From assembly GCF_000276665.1 (NCBI RefSeq), contig NW_004955466.1, positions 7,053,204-7,117,203 of the forward strand: a stretch of 64,000 bases of DNA. Direction: 5' to 3'. The stretch is from Chinchilla lanigera. Taxonomy: Eukaryota > Chordata > Mammalia > Rodentia > Chinchillidae. This document shows, in pieces, positions 21,672 through 34,195 of this stretch. Numbering within the stretch: position 1 is the stretch's first letter; the number at the start of each line of letters is the position of its first letter. The position numbers and the translations under genes are program-made. The notes under the pieces are model-generated. The model did not search any database. It saw only the letters and a list, made by a program, of their open reading frames with translations, and was not told where the DNA came from.

Positions 21672-24600
21672 ACTTTCAATTTTGATGAGCAGGTGAGTTG
21701 CTGGAGAAGCTGCCATTGTCTTTTAGAGTCCTAAAAATGTCCCTGGTCTAAACCCAGGGAAGTGATAAGACAAGCTAAAAAGGCGAACTGAACTGTACTA
21801 CCATCTGGCACTGCATTGCCCTGTCAAGCCAAACAGGAGTCCTTCTACATTTCTGGAGTAGATTTGCCATCTTACAGATTTTATGGTGCTTAGCCCTAGC
21901 CTGGAACCACAAAGAGAAGTGGCTTGTGGGAAACGTAGTTAAAGCTTACCTATATCTGTGCTTCTGCCCATGTGTAGCTCAAGTCTATAGCTAAAAAGAA
22001 GTGTTGAAAAATTTTGTATAAATTCTTTAGATCTCATTGAAATAAACTATTTGAATCGCCAATCTCTGAGTCAAGCAGCATGGTCATATGCTAGGAAATT
22101 GGACATCTGGACAAGTCCTTGAAGTCTTTGTTCTTTAAAGTGGATTAAGTTATTTTAGTTTTCTTTGCCACAGTGATTTTGTGACTAGGTTTTAGCACCA
22201 TCTTGGAGGCTGTGGCTACAGTAATTTTGTACTTCTTCCAAGCATGATGTGAGGATAATTGGTTTATGCCATTTGAGGCTCTTTTAGGCTTCTTGGGTGG
22301 GAGCGAGGGGCATCATGCCACGTAAATTCATGGAACGGTTCATTTAATTGTTTTATTCATCTGGACCCATGCTGATAATCCTGATAAGAGCAGCACACAT
22401 CGCCTTTTCAAGGGCAGGGTTATTTTAGTTCTCGAAAGGTTTCCAGACCTTTTAAAAACCTGTTTGAGCTCTGAAGGTCTGGGAGAGTGATGCATTTTTC
22501 ACTACATTAAATAATACATTCAAGTGTAAGTGGCTTTCAAAGTGAGGAGCTAAAGAAAAGGCCACCGGCAGAAGCTGCGCTCACTGTGTCTCCAAGGTGA
22601 CTGTCACATAGCAAGAGGAGAGGCGGAGAGGTGCGGTGCAATCAATACCGACCCCTTCTGAGCTGCCGTTCATAAAGGGGATCTACCTAAATTCCTCAGA
22701 ATACTGACTTGCACCATTCTGGAGAAACAACTTGGGTTTTGGGGCATTTGAATAAATATGCCACTGCCATTGTCAACCTCCACATTTAAAATCAAAGATT
22801 TTTTAAATTTTCCGAAGATGATTCCCTGAAGCATTTGTATGTGCCACACTTGCAAGGGCATACGGGCAGGAGAATCTGGTAAACACATCCTTGGCCAGTG
22901 TGTAAGCAGCAGGAGGACAGAATCCTTAAATATTGCTTCAGTCTCCTGAGTGTCTTGCTGTTCTTGCTTCTGAAAATTAATGTTTGGAGTGTCAAATTAA
23001 AGAGTTTGTCTGGCAGTCAATATTCTTCGAAACTCAGAATATTGAATCTGGATTTAGGCACCATATAGATATTGTTGCAATTGTTAAATTTATTTCCATT
23101 TTCTGAAATAAGTTTCTAATCTTCTAGTAGCAAGTCTGGAATGGGTCATCAGATCATTTATTAAAGATAGGGTACTATGTGAACAATTAGTGATGGTCAA
23201 AATGAACCCAGTAAGGCAGATGTGTGCAACAGATCAGAGGGCGTGTGAGGACAGGGAGGGTGGCTGTGGGCCAGAGAGGCAGGGATGAGGCTGGGATTTC
23301 TTCACTTTGGTAACTCATGGAGGTGGATGTATCGCAAAATCTAATTTGAGTGTTTTTGGTCTGCACCATTGGGTAAATGGCAATGCAAAGATCTTAGAAA
23401 GAAAAACCAGGAAGAGGAGCAGGTGGGAGATGAGATCAGTTTAAAAGTAATTTCTGGAACTAATGACTTCAACCCTGGGTACACTGGGAAGTTCCGACTG
23501 GCTTCCCCATTAATATCCACCCTTTGAGCACCAGCAGAAGCACTCTTGCTTCACACCATCTGCATTTAGTGAGGAGAATCACAGCTGCCTCCCAGAGCCT
23601 GCAGTTGGAGAGCTCTGTGTTGCTGTCAGCACTTCTGAGGGATTGGCTGGCACTGGTTCCAGTTGTGGGTGGATTTCCTTGTGGGTAATAATAGTGGTGT
23701 TGGCTGTTTTCAGCACTGGTGATTTGTCCGATGCTTGGTATATGAAGGAAAACTGCTGAAATCAGGGCACCTGGGGGAGCATCTTAAAATCGTGTCCTTT
23801 GAAAATGTTAAGTAATGAACTATATTTTGATGTTTTACCAGAGCCCATGGGTAATAAAAATCTGAAAATGTGAGGCTGTTGTACTGGAAGCAATGATAAA
23901 ATTTGCTTTTCATGCACTTCTAGAAAATGCAAAAATGTTCCAGGTCAGGCGACACAGTAGCTGTCATAATGTGTTGGCATCTTGTCACTCTTGTGCTTTA
24001 TCTTCGGTGTAAGATCGTGTTTGTTCAGGCTCTGAGTTGCATTAAGCTACTTCTTATGAGAGTAAAGTATACCCAGTTCCATAAATACTGAACTCAATTC
24101 ACTTGGGTATTTTAATGCTGGCTTTTAATCCAGTTTCTAGCTTTTTATGCTGCGTCTTAATAAAGTCAGATGCGTCAAGTGACACTTGAGATGTTCTCCC
24201 ATCTTAGAGTTGTGAGCAGAAAGTGGAGTTGCGTGACTATGGAAGTACTGGGTGGGTGTGCTATCATGTACATGTAAGTTTTTCTTGTCTATGCAATATA
24301 ACTTTTAACAGAGCAGCTCTATCCTCACAACTTACTTCTGTGTTATTAAGGGCAATCTATTGAAATAAAAATGGAGCAAGGAAAAAATACAGTTCTCTGA
24401 TAAATCAATTTCAAATGTTAAATGAAAGTTTACATTTAAAAAACATCTAATTATGTCACTTTTTGAAACCTTAAATCAGTGTCTTGGTTCTTGCCAAAAG
24501 TATCCTTGTTAAGATACTTTAAAAACTGATTTGCTTATTTTTAATGTCCTCTTTATGAAGATGCAAGAATCATTCTTTTGCTTTACCTCTGGAGAGTCAG

Positions 24601-25100
24601 CAAACTGTTCTTGCTTGGAGTGCTTTATCTTATACATTGATTCCTTTCACAGTCAGGACTTTATTATCTGGGACCACTGAAAGAGATTTTTAATAGGATG
24701 TTCCGCCTTTTAGTCAATTCCCTCTTCCTCAGTTTAATCTTCTTTAGTCTAGATTTCTTCATGTTATTTTCCTTTTTGGGAATCATCAATGTATTTCTCT
24801 CTCTTACTATTAAATATGAAATTAAACATTTTAGTATTCAAGGGTTTTCACAGTTAACAATTTTCTTCATAATGAAGTGTTTGCGATAGTCACCCATTAC
24901 TATGAAATTAGTATTTTCGTTGTTCCATGTATCTCTTTTCCTTTCTCTGTTGTTTTATCTGGCCAAAGAAGCCCTCTCAACTCCTCTGCCTTTCCAAATT
25001 ACACTGCTCTTACATGTCCAGCTTCCAATACCCTCCCTCTTCCCACATTCTTCTTTAATGTTTCCTGACTTAATATCTACTATTTAGCTTAGCAGCTCTG
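21672..25100. other. 3.4 kb unique DNA, candidate conserved noncoding sequence
   Basis: Free of recognisable repeats, with several CpG-retaining, mixed-composition stretches (for example 22330-22680, 23190-23360 and 23460-23700). No exon with a convincing frame and splice sites. Repeat-free DNA in an otherwise repeat-rich region can reflect regulatory constraint; this is inference only. Confidence 0.4.
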
Positions 25101-25435
25101 ACAGGTTAGATTGATGGCATCTTGGTTGGCTTGAGCAGTGACTAGGGGCTTAAGCACACTTCTGAGGGTATTTGAATGGGTCATGGAGTTGTGACCTCAG
25201 GTACTCTACCTGGTCCCTGACCCATGCCTCTCTGCCGCACTTCGCAGTCACCACAAACAACATTGCTTCACCACGCTCTTCTGCCATGATATTTCTTCCT
25301 TAGAGTCAGTGGAAGAACCTGAAACTGTAAGCAAAGACAGCAACAGCAAGAACAACAATAAAGAAACAAAACCTTCCTCGTTTAAGTTGTGTGTGTTGGG
25401 TATTTGGTTTCAGTGATGAAAAAATGACTAGTACA
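25101..25435 (+). mobile_element. MaLR-type LTR
   Basis: Has 'gaaactgtaagcaaagacag', an 'aacaataaag' polyadenylation signal, 'tttaagttgtgtgtgttggg' and the terminal 'gatgaaaaaatgactagtac'. This is the MaLR U3/R/U5 order. The 5' boundary is approximate. Confidence 0.75.
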
Positions 25436-28185
25436 GCAGCCAATAAACAGGTCATTTACTATGTAAAGGCAAAAATAAACTTTCACTTTTTAAAAACCTT
25501 CAATTGTGGAACATTTTAACAAATGCAAAAATAGTCAATTTAGTATAATAAGGATCTACGACTTTGCGTCAACAGTTATCAACTCAAAGTCAGTCTTGTT
25601 TGATCTATATCTTGTCTCTTTGCCCTCCCATAGTATTTTGGGGCAAATCTCAGGCACCATGCCTTTCATTTGTAAAGATACACGACGTGAGTTAAACTTT
25701 GACAATACCACTTAACTTGTTTTTCATTCTTCTAGGCACCTGAATCTATTCTTCAATGGTCACAAGGCACCTATTTAGTCTATACATCTGTTTCCAAATT
25801 CATGACCATATTTATAAAAGCATCTGTATGTGTTCATATGTGTGTCTTTATTCATATATATTTGAGAGTCTCTATGGACAGTCAGACCTTCACATTTGTG
25901 AGTTCTGCAACCAACAATGAATCAATAATATTTGAACATCTACTGAATTTTTGTTATTAGTTTTTAAAAATACAATATAACAACTCCTTACATAGCACTT
26001 GTGTTGCATTACGTATCATAAGCACACAGGTGGGTGACATTTTATATAGGCCATTTTGTACATAGGATTTAGCCCTATGAGCTTCGGTACTGTGTGGGTC
26101 ACAGAGACAATCCCTTGTGGACATCACAGAACAATTTTGTATATCTGGAAAGTTTTGGATCTGTACCTGTATCTCTATTTTTCTCTCAGATGTTTATATC
26201 TACCTTTTATGTACCAAGAGGACTTCAGAGCAAAAGAACTTTTAACAAACTGGATCTGTATTATGGATTAAGAAGACTTCAAATTCTACTATGCATTTAG
26301 AAAAAGCATAATTAGACATTATAAATGGCATATTCTGCAAAGGAGACTTTCCGTATTCATTTGTGTTTCTATTAAGGAAAATTCTGAATTCCTCCATGGA
26401 GGTATTAGTAAAAACCCTAGACCCCAAAGTCTCCTGTATGTCTGGCACTGCTTTCTTTCCTCTCCTCCTAAATTATGTAAATTACACAGATTGTTTTCTA
26501 GGTGTTCTTTGCTGTATTTGTTCTGCATCTGTCCTCAGATATTTCACTCGAGTTCTTGCTATGCATAAGGTATTTGTAATTTATATACAGATATAAAAAA
26601 ATGCTTCATGTTCATTTCTGCACCCTTAGTCAGCCAAAGTATTAAGCATACTCAGTACTGAGTAGTGAGTACTAAGAATGCTCTGCAGATGTCTTCCATG
26701 CATTATCTATTATTCTAGAAACTAGTCTGCCTGTGTCTCAGAGCCTGGGAAGACCTGATCTCTCTGAGGTCTGTGGTTAGATGCTTCATTGTTCCATCAT
26801 GTTTACTACAACTGTATTTTCTTTTTTAATTGTCAGGTAGGCAATACTCCTCTGGACTAGTTGAGTAACTTCCTGATTATACTTCTACTGACAATGATTC
26901 TAGAATTTCCCTGAAAATAGAAATAAGGATGCCATAATATCACTGTGAATACATCAGTCAGAGTATTTCTGACTAATTCAACGGTACATACAGGTCTTCT
27001 TGGGAAAATGTTTGAATGGTTTTATTATCTCTCTACATCTTTTCTGGCAGCAAGCATGTTTTCTGGAATGTTTGTGAGTGCTTACCATGTTCCATGTATT
27101 TATAAGTTGCTGGAAAGTTTGAGTTTTAAAAGATAGTGTCCCTATGACAGAAGCCTTATGAACACAGAAACAATTTCAGGCTAATATGGAACTGACTGTG
27201 GTAAATTTCTTTAACTTTTTTCCATCTATGTTTCCATTGTCCCCTGTGAATATTCCTCCTTCATTCTGGCTAATGAGCTCTTCCCGTCCTGTAATTCTGT
27301 AAATGTTGGTGTGCTCTTTTATTTTTCCCTCTTATTTTCCTTGGACATATTCTCCCAGAGTGATCTCAGGTACCCTACCTTGGTTTTTCAGAGCACTACT
27401 TCTCTTTACAGTATCTTCTTGCATGGTAGCCTGGTGTGTGTCTAATTGACTGACCATTCATTCTTTCCATACCAAATCTCATATCCCTCCTCTGTCGATG
27501 TCCCCTACTTCTTCCAAAGTTTAAATTAGTCTGGGATCCTCTGCCAAACCTTCCCTTATTCATTCCCTCTGTGCTTCCAGTGGAAAAACCTTGCCAATCC
27601 CTTTCTCTTTTTATTTCTCAAAATTTTCTTCCATTTTTTGTTAATTAATACTTCAATTTTTGTCTTTCTGTGGTTCTCTTCTCTTTCTTGCTGATTACCA
27701 CAAGTTTATCAGGTCTCCCTGGATTAGTTTACCTTCCCCAGTCCCTTCTTCATGCCAGCAGCAGTCAGTCATGTTTCATTCCATGAAACACAAACAGAAA
27801 AGAAGAACACAAAATTCTGAAATTTCCCTCTAGGAACTGCCTGTCCAGATTTTGACTCCACTTCTCCAGTCTCCTTTCATTCCATGATTCCATATCTCCC
27901 TGCTCTGACCTTTCCTGACTTCCTGCAGCATCCACACACCTCTCATTTCTAAGTCATATTCAATCGGGAATCCATCCTGCTGGTTTCTCAAATAAAAAAA
28001 TGGTTCATTTTCTAAGACGTTTCATTTCTTCCTTCCTGCTTATGTACATTTGACCTCTCACATACGTGTATTTCCACCGCCCATTGTATATGACTTCATA
28101 AAGCACCAAGCTACTCTATTGCTTTGTCTTGTGCACATGAGTCATTATCTGCTATAATTAGAGCAGGATCAAACTCATCTCCAAA
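25436..28185. other. Unassigned AT-rich unique DNA
   Basis: No gene, splice-supported exon or clear repeat. The stretch 27230-28000 is pyrimidine-rich on the plus strand. Confidence 0.4.
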
Positions 28186-28260
28186 CTCCCAGCACTTACC
28201 AGGGGACCTGCTCTACAGCAAACACTAAATAAATGTTCTTTGACAGAGGGATGAAGGAAT
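28186..28260 (+). mobile_element. MIR/L2 3' end fragment
   Basis: 'cagcaaacactaaataaatg' within a 'GCCTGGCACATAGTAGGCRCTCAATAAATG'-like context, the shared 3' tail of MIR and L2. Short. Confidence 0.5.
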
Positions 28261-31200
28261 AATAAGAAACTTTATGTTTATTTAATATTATTCAGAGACA
28301 TAGTCATATATTTATGAACTTTATGTTTGTGGCTATAAATATCTGATCCTTTTAATAAATCCTACCAGTTTATATTCCCTAAATTGAAACAACCATAATT
28401 CAAACTTCAGGTTGGGTCTTGCTAGTGAATAGAGTGGATAGTGAAGGAAGTTTTTACTTCCTAGCATCTGAATCCCCTTCTTATGCTCCCACTGTGGATC
28501 TGAGTGGGAGGCATAGCCTGCATCCTACTAAGACTGAGAAAAAAAGCTATCTGAAAGAGACACCAGGCCAGAGGCCTACGCTTAGGCAACCAGACCAAAA
28601 TCCTCCTGGCTTCTTAAATTTTAAGAATGACCAAAAGTCAGGTATGGAATGCACTCATGTGTGTAGCAAACACATCCATTTCTCAGGGTAAATAGGACAA
28701 TTTCCACTCTGGTGGCAGAAGCAGCACTAGCCACACGTAACAGTTGCTCTGGCCCTGCACTTCCCTGATATTTTGTTGTTCCTGCTCATTTCAAACCTCA
28801 CTTTTTAGCTTTTCAGTTTCCTTAATTACTCAAGTCTCCTTGATAACATTGTTTTGCTTCAACTGGCCTCAGTCAGTTTCTGCTTTTCTTTTAGCCAGCA
28901 AAATGGAATAATAATATCGATAACATGCACTTACACAAAGTTAAGTGGAAGATTTTGTGCTAATACATCAAATTAAATTAAAATTGAATGTATTTAGTTC
29001 ACTGAATGCATTGGGTGCAGCTATGCTCAGTAATGAACATAGAAGGAAAGTGTTCTTCTAATATAGCACCAGGGAGTAAATTCGGTGGGGGTAATGACAC
29101 ACATAATTTATGGACAATAACTAGGGCTTTGCCTTTAGATATTTATCTCTTTTACATGCCTTCCGCAGGTATCACCTGGAAAGGAAATGGTAGGCAGTTA
29201 ATGAAGGTGTTCTCAGTGGTATTATTTGCAGCCCTAAGAATGAGGAACGGAGCAACTGTTTACGTCTACAGTCATAACCAGATGTTGCAAATCTCTATAA
29301 GCCTTAATGGCTGTTGTTTCAATACAGCTTTGTAAAGGCGGAAAAAATCAATAATACTAAAACAAATTATCTATGGGAAGCATTTACTGGCCATTTTTCA
29401 TGAGGAAATGACTGTACAAAGACTTAATTGTGCTCTTTGGATATAGTTTGCAAGTTCGAAAGCTAATGAATTGTGTTTGTGCTTGCACGTTTGGCTTCTA
29501 AATTATTTTTATGAATTTTCCTTTTGACATCTACAGAGCTTTTGCTACCGAATGCTATGCATGATATTGGACTTTCTGCAGCTTAAACTGATGTACAAGG
29601 GAAAATACATCCTATTTAGCTGAAAACATGACGCACTAAATGGAACCGATGTGAAGTCTCAGGTTTTGAATGCTATCAGAGCTATAGATTCTTCTCTCGT
29701 AAATTGGACCTCTGGTGGTTGTAAGTATAGTGGGCAATATGTGCTTGAAGCCATCTCGATATTTTTCTCCTGCTAAAATACCGGATTCATGAACAGATCC
29801 AGCCATAATTTAACCAGGAGATGCTGGGATCTGAGCCAGGTTTTGAAAGCAAAAATCTCATGGTTTCTAGCAATCTTTCCAAGGATGGTCCTCGGGTCAC
29901 ATTATCAGTCCCTTGGATGGTTATTATCAAAGCAGATTCCTTCCCCCCACATACACTTGAATTAGAGCCTCTGTCAGTATAGCCTATGTGTCTGTCTAGG
30001 ATACTTCCTGAGTGCCTGGTGTACTCTCTGAATATCAATTGTTAGTAAGGTCTTTCTCATCTCAAACATTCTTTTAAGGACCAGAGTTAATTCTGTTTAA
30101 AATTTCAAACACATGTTTATAAACAGAGGCTATGAATTGGTTTACACGTCCTTGCTGCTCCGGTTTACTTTTCTACACACTGTGTTATCTGTAGACTTGT
30201 TCTATCGTGGTTCAGTCCTGATGCCTCCTGTTCTCTGTGACCCCAGACACTCAGATATTGACCACCACATTCTTTCTTCAAACTTCCTCCTTCCACTAAA
30301 CAATCATCTTACAGCTGAGTCACCTACAGGAAAAACACTCTATTAGGCCGCTCTGCCACTAACATGACAAGGGTGAAGGAAAGTCCCAAGTAATTCTTCC
30401 TTCTTGAATACCATTCATGCATTTAACAGAATGGCCCCTGTGTGAAGTCCCTGGTTGCCTGCCTGTTCCAAGGAATCTGGTTAAATATTAGTTTCCAGCT
30501 AATACATTTTCAAGAAACACTGGACAAAAGAATGATGAAAAATTTGAGTCTAAGTCGTAGGGGACGGTAACATGATGGCCTCCTAATGGTCTATGAGAGA
30601 AAACAAGCTTCTGGTTTAGAAAGGAAAAGTGGGGAAAGATTTTCAGTGGCAGGTAAATGGCTTAATGAGAGTGAAGTCAGAATATGCTTCATGGTTCAAC
30701 AAAAAAGAGTCACTAATCAAATAAAGCTTGGTGGTGCTATCTGCTATCTCCACCTGAGGAACAGAGGGTGGAAGGATGGTCAAGGTGTGTGCTGCAGCAG
30801 GGCAGGATAAATTCTAAAGACATCTTAAAGGAACTTAGTTTAGACTTCCATACATCATCCATAGGGTTATTACATGAAGAAAGTACCATGAGCAAAGGCA
30901 GAAATGGGAAGGTCTTGGGCCTGAACCTCTAGCAGTACACAATGAAGATGGGAAGGGGAAGGACTTGAGGTTGGAAGTATCATGGAAGAAGAATTGAAAG
31001 GCATTTCCTTCTAGCTGTACTTGGATGTGTGGGAGAGGGGAGGCTGACTCTGCCCTGAAGCCCTGTTGACACTATATGCAGTCATAGTTTGACTGTGATA
31101 ATAAGCCTCATTTTCCCTTATGTATTAAAACTGTTTTCTCAGAACATCCTGTGCATGTTGAGTTGGGCTCCCGTACGTTAGTGAGAATATAGCTCCTATT

Positions 31201-31302
31201 TTTATCTTTCAGTTATTTGCTGAAAGTACCATGTGATTATTTTCTGATCATTGGAATTGACCAAGTGAGGTTTTCAAAAAGAGGTTTGGAAAATGCAGTC
31301 TC
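28261..31302. other. 3 kb unique DNA, candidate conserved noncoding patches
   Basis: Repeat-poor. 29340-29800 is mixed-composition unique DNA with retained CpGs. The 109-codon frame at 29006-29335 and the frames at 28419 and 30586 lack any domain or supporting structure, so I do not call genes. Confidence 0.4.
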
Positions 31303-31390
31303 CTTTTCTTTTGAACATGAAATATATTTTGGTAAGTCACCTTTCTGACTCACTCTTTTCTTTTGAAACATGAAATATGTTTTGGTAAGA
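31303..31390. repeat. 52-bp tandem duplication joined by a 20-mer shared with the nearby LTR
   Basis: 'cttttcttttgaacatgaaa' at 31303 recurs at 31355 with small changes, both continuing through 'tttggtaag'. Between them, 31341-31360 (ctttctgactcactcttttc) is identical to 32033-32052 inside the LTR at 31815-32225. Confidence 0.85.
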
Positions 31391-31814
31391 CTAGAAACCG
31401 TGGTCCCTTGATTTGATTCTTTCTACCCAAAATAAGTAACATTATGATTGTTTTGCTTCAGTGAAGTTCATTAAAATTGAGCTAGTAAATGAGTGGGGTT
31501 ATATTTGAATGCTGCTAAAACCACAACACAAAGTTTGATGATCTGATTTTTCATGGAGCAAAGGATATAAATTATCTCTTTATTTTTCTATAGGAATTCA
31601 AAATAAGGTGTTGCCACTAATATCAAAAGGCACAAGTATACTTTAGAAATAAATCTCTTTAATATATTTTCTTTTTTATAAAGTACCTACCCTGTGAGGA
31701 TGATTTTAAATTATTTTAAGGGACCAAAATTATATATACTTACACACTGCATGTTGCTTTGAAATATGTATACACTACATAAACAATAAATTGAGGTAAT
31801 ATGTGTGTGGGAGG

Positions 31815-32225
31815 CATTAGTTTCTGTTGCAGTGATAAAATACCTGACATAAATCAATATAAAGGACAAAAGGTTTGTTTTAGCTCACGGTGTCAGAGGG
31901 TGTAGTCCATGCTCTCATGATAGAAAGGTGTGGCTGAAGAAACCTGTCTTCATCATGGCTGTCAGAAGCAGAGAGTGACGAGAAACTCCACAAGAAAGAA
32001 ACCAGGGACAAGGTCAAGTCCACAAAGTTCTCCTTTCTGACTCACTCTTTTCGTTTAGTCTGCACCTGCTAAATTTACATCACCTCTCTATAATGTCATC
32101 AAGTTAGGAATCCATCAATGAATTAACCCACATATGAAGTTAAAGCCCTCAGGAACCAATCACCAAGAAACTCCACCTCTGAACACATCAATCTTTTAGA
32201 GGATATTTAGATGCAAACCATAACA
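31815..32225 (-). mobile_element. MaLR LTR inserted in L1
   Basis: In reverse it starts TGTTATGGTTTGCATCTAAA and ends '...CACTGCAACAGAAACTAATG', the MaLR/MT-ORR1-like termini. L1 continues on both sides, so it is a nested solo LTR. No exact TSD found. Confidence 0.82.
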
Positions 32226-32410
32226 TTGTGAATTAATTAACATGATTATTATTGTCATCTGGTAACAATGCTTAAAATCTTTCTCAACAATTAAAAATTA
32301 TACATTGTCATTAGCATTAGTCACCATGTTATACATAGATTTCTGTTACTCTTCCTTATACTCTGCATCATTTGCACCTTTCCCTAACACCCCACCCCTA
32401 GCTTCTGCAA

Positions 32411-32690
32411 GAATCATCATTTCTTCTGTACTTTAAAGTTCAACTCACTTATGTTCAACTTATGTTCAGCCCCCGACAATAGCCACACCACTGCCCCAAC
32501 GTTCAACTGCCTTGAAATTTCTTCTGTCAGATTAATTAGTCCACTGCCCTTAATCTCAGTCTCAGGCAAAGTTCCTGGACACAAGCAAAATGGAGACAAA
32601 CTTTCTGCCAAACCATAAGTGAAGTTGAACTTTAAAGTAGAGAGGAAGTGATGATCGAGCATGAGTGGTATGAGTGGCATTCAAGAAGGA
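32411..32690. other. Inverted-duplication scar with a 150-bp templated insert
   Basis: About 43 bp of local L1 sequence (32411-32453) is repeated in inverted orientation at 32614-32657. The core is tactttaaagttcaac/gttgaactttaaagta, with roughly 85% match over the arm. Between the arms, 32468-32617 matches 34547-34696 of the MaLR internal region at about 96% (6 differences in 150 bp), in the same orientation. An 11-bp tandem copy of acttatgttca sits at the left joint. L1 resumes near 32690. Confidence 0.85.
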
Positions 32691-33444
32691 TTGTAAGTGA
32701 AATCATGCAGTAACTGCTTTATTTCCACGTTGCACACTGTCTGCTAAGTTCACTGAAAGTTGTAAACAAGAGGATTTCCTTCTTTTGAAGGTTGAATAAC
32801 CTTCCTTTGAAGATTCCATTGTGTGTATATAACACATTTTCTGCATCATTCATCCACTGATGCCTTAGATGGCTTCCATATCTTATGTCTTGTAAATGAA
32901 CATGGAATTGCAGATAATCTCTTTGCTATACTAGTTTCAATCCCAGTAGTTATGTATTCAGAAGTGAGAAGGTCTGATCAGATGGTAGTTATATTTTTAA
33001 TTTTATTGAGGAACATCCACACTATTTTCCATAATGACTGTACTAATTTATAGTACCACAAAAAGAGTACATGCTTTCTTTTTCTTTACAACCTTTGCAA
33101 CACCTATTTTTCATCTTTTTGACAACTGCCATTCTAACAAGTATGAGGTGATATCTCATTTTTGTTTAATTTCTACTTCTCAAATGATTAGTGACATGGA
33201 GCACTTATTCATATATTTGTTGATCATTTGTAAGTCTTCTTTTGTGAAGTGCCTTTTCAGATCCTTTGCTCACTTTTTAACTGGGTTGATTTATTAAATT
33301 GAATTTATGTATTGTTGTGGTTTTTGCAAGGGGAACAATATAATACAGGACACATATTTTATAAGATTATTTATAATAGCCACCCAAAGAATCACACACA
33401 TGAGAGTACAGGAAATCTGTCCACTCACTAAAGACCAAAGAATC

Positions 33445-33562
33445 CAGCTGAGAACCTGGATCCCATGATAATGTCCTGCATGAGTTCAGCTGAAGACCTA
33501 AAGCCCATAACAATGCCTCCCATGAGTCCTGCTGGAGGTCTAGAGCCCACGACATCTCATGT
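33445..33562. repeat. 42-bp degenerate tandem repeat (three units) in MaLR internal region
   Basis: 'cagctgagaacctggatccc', 'cagctgaagacctaaagccc' and 'ctgctggaggtctagagccc' start at 33445, 33487 and 33529. The 42-bp period keeps frame (14 codons). Confidence 0.8.
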
Positions 33563-34195
33563 AGGCCTCTTTCACGGATCTGCACTAGGAAAGCCTAAAG
33601 GTCAGTGGTGGAAGCTAGAAAGTCTGTGCCAGTCGGATGAAGGATCTATGCTAGCAGGCTGAGGGATCTTCACTGGAGCCAGGAAGCAACACTCAAAGTA
33701 AGAACCAGAGCTCCCTCAAAGGGAACTGATGCCATTCTCAGCGACAACAAGGTCCTGAGCTCCTTGGAGGATGAAGACTGCCAAGTTCATCAGGAAAGCC
33801 ATCATGACAAACTCCTCCAAGAGAACCAACAGCTCCTTACAGCTTCTACCAGCTCCCAACAGCCATTTCTCAGCTCCCATGGCTTCTCTCTTGGGTCCTC
33901 TTTGCTCTCTCTTGCGGCTTTCCTTAGACAAGCCACATTTCTGGCTTCTCAAAACTTCTGAGGTCTCCACTGCACTATAGGTTTCACACACACAGCTTCA
34001 CACCCTGTCCTCTCAGGGGCACATGGCCTGGCCTCCCAGGCCTTTTGAAATCTAGGTTAACCCTTCTTAACCTCGGAACTCTTGCATTGTGTATACACGT
34101 AAACCAGTGCCATGTGGATGATGCCAAGGTCTGCTGCCTACTGGAGCAGTAGCCAAACTTTCTTCTCTCCTGGTCACAGGGGTCAAATGTCTACA

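Noticed and set aside
26648..26665. 14-bp palindrome actcagtactgagt
   Set aside because: Short palindromes of this size are expected by chance in 64 kb of this composition.
29006..29335. 109-codon open frame
   Set aside because: No recognisable domain; no supporting exon structure.
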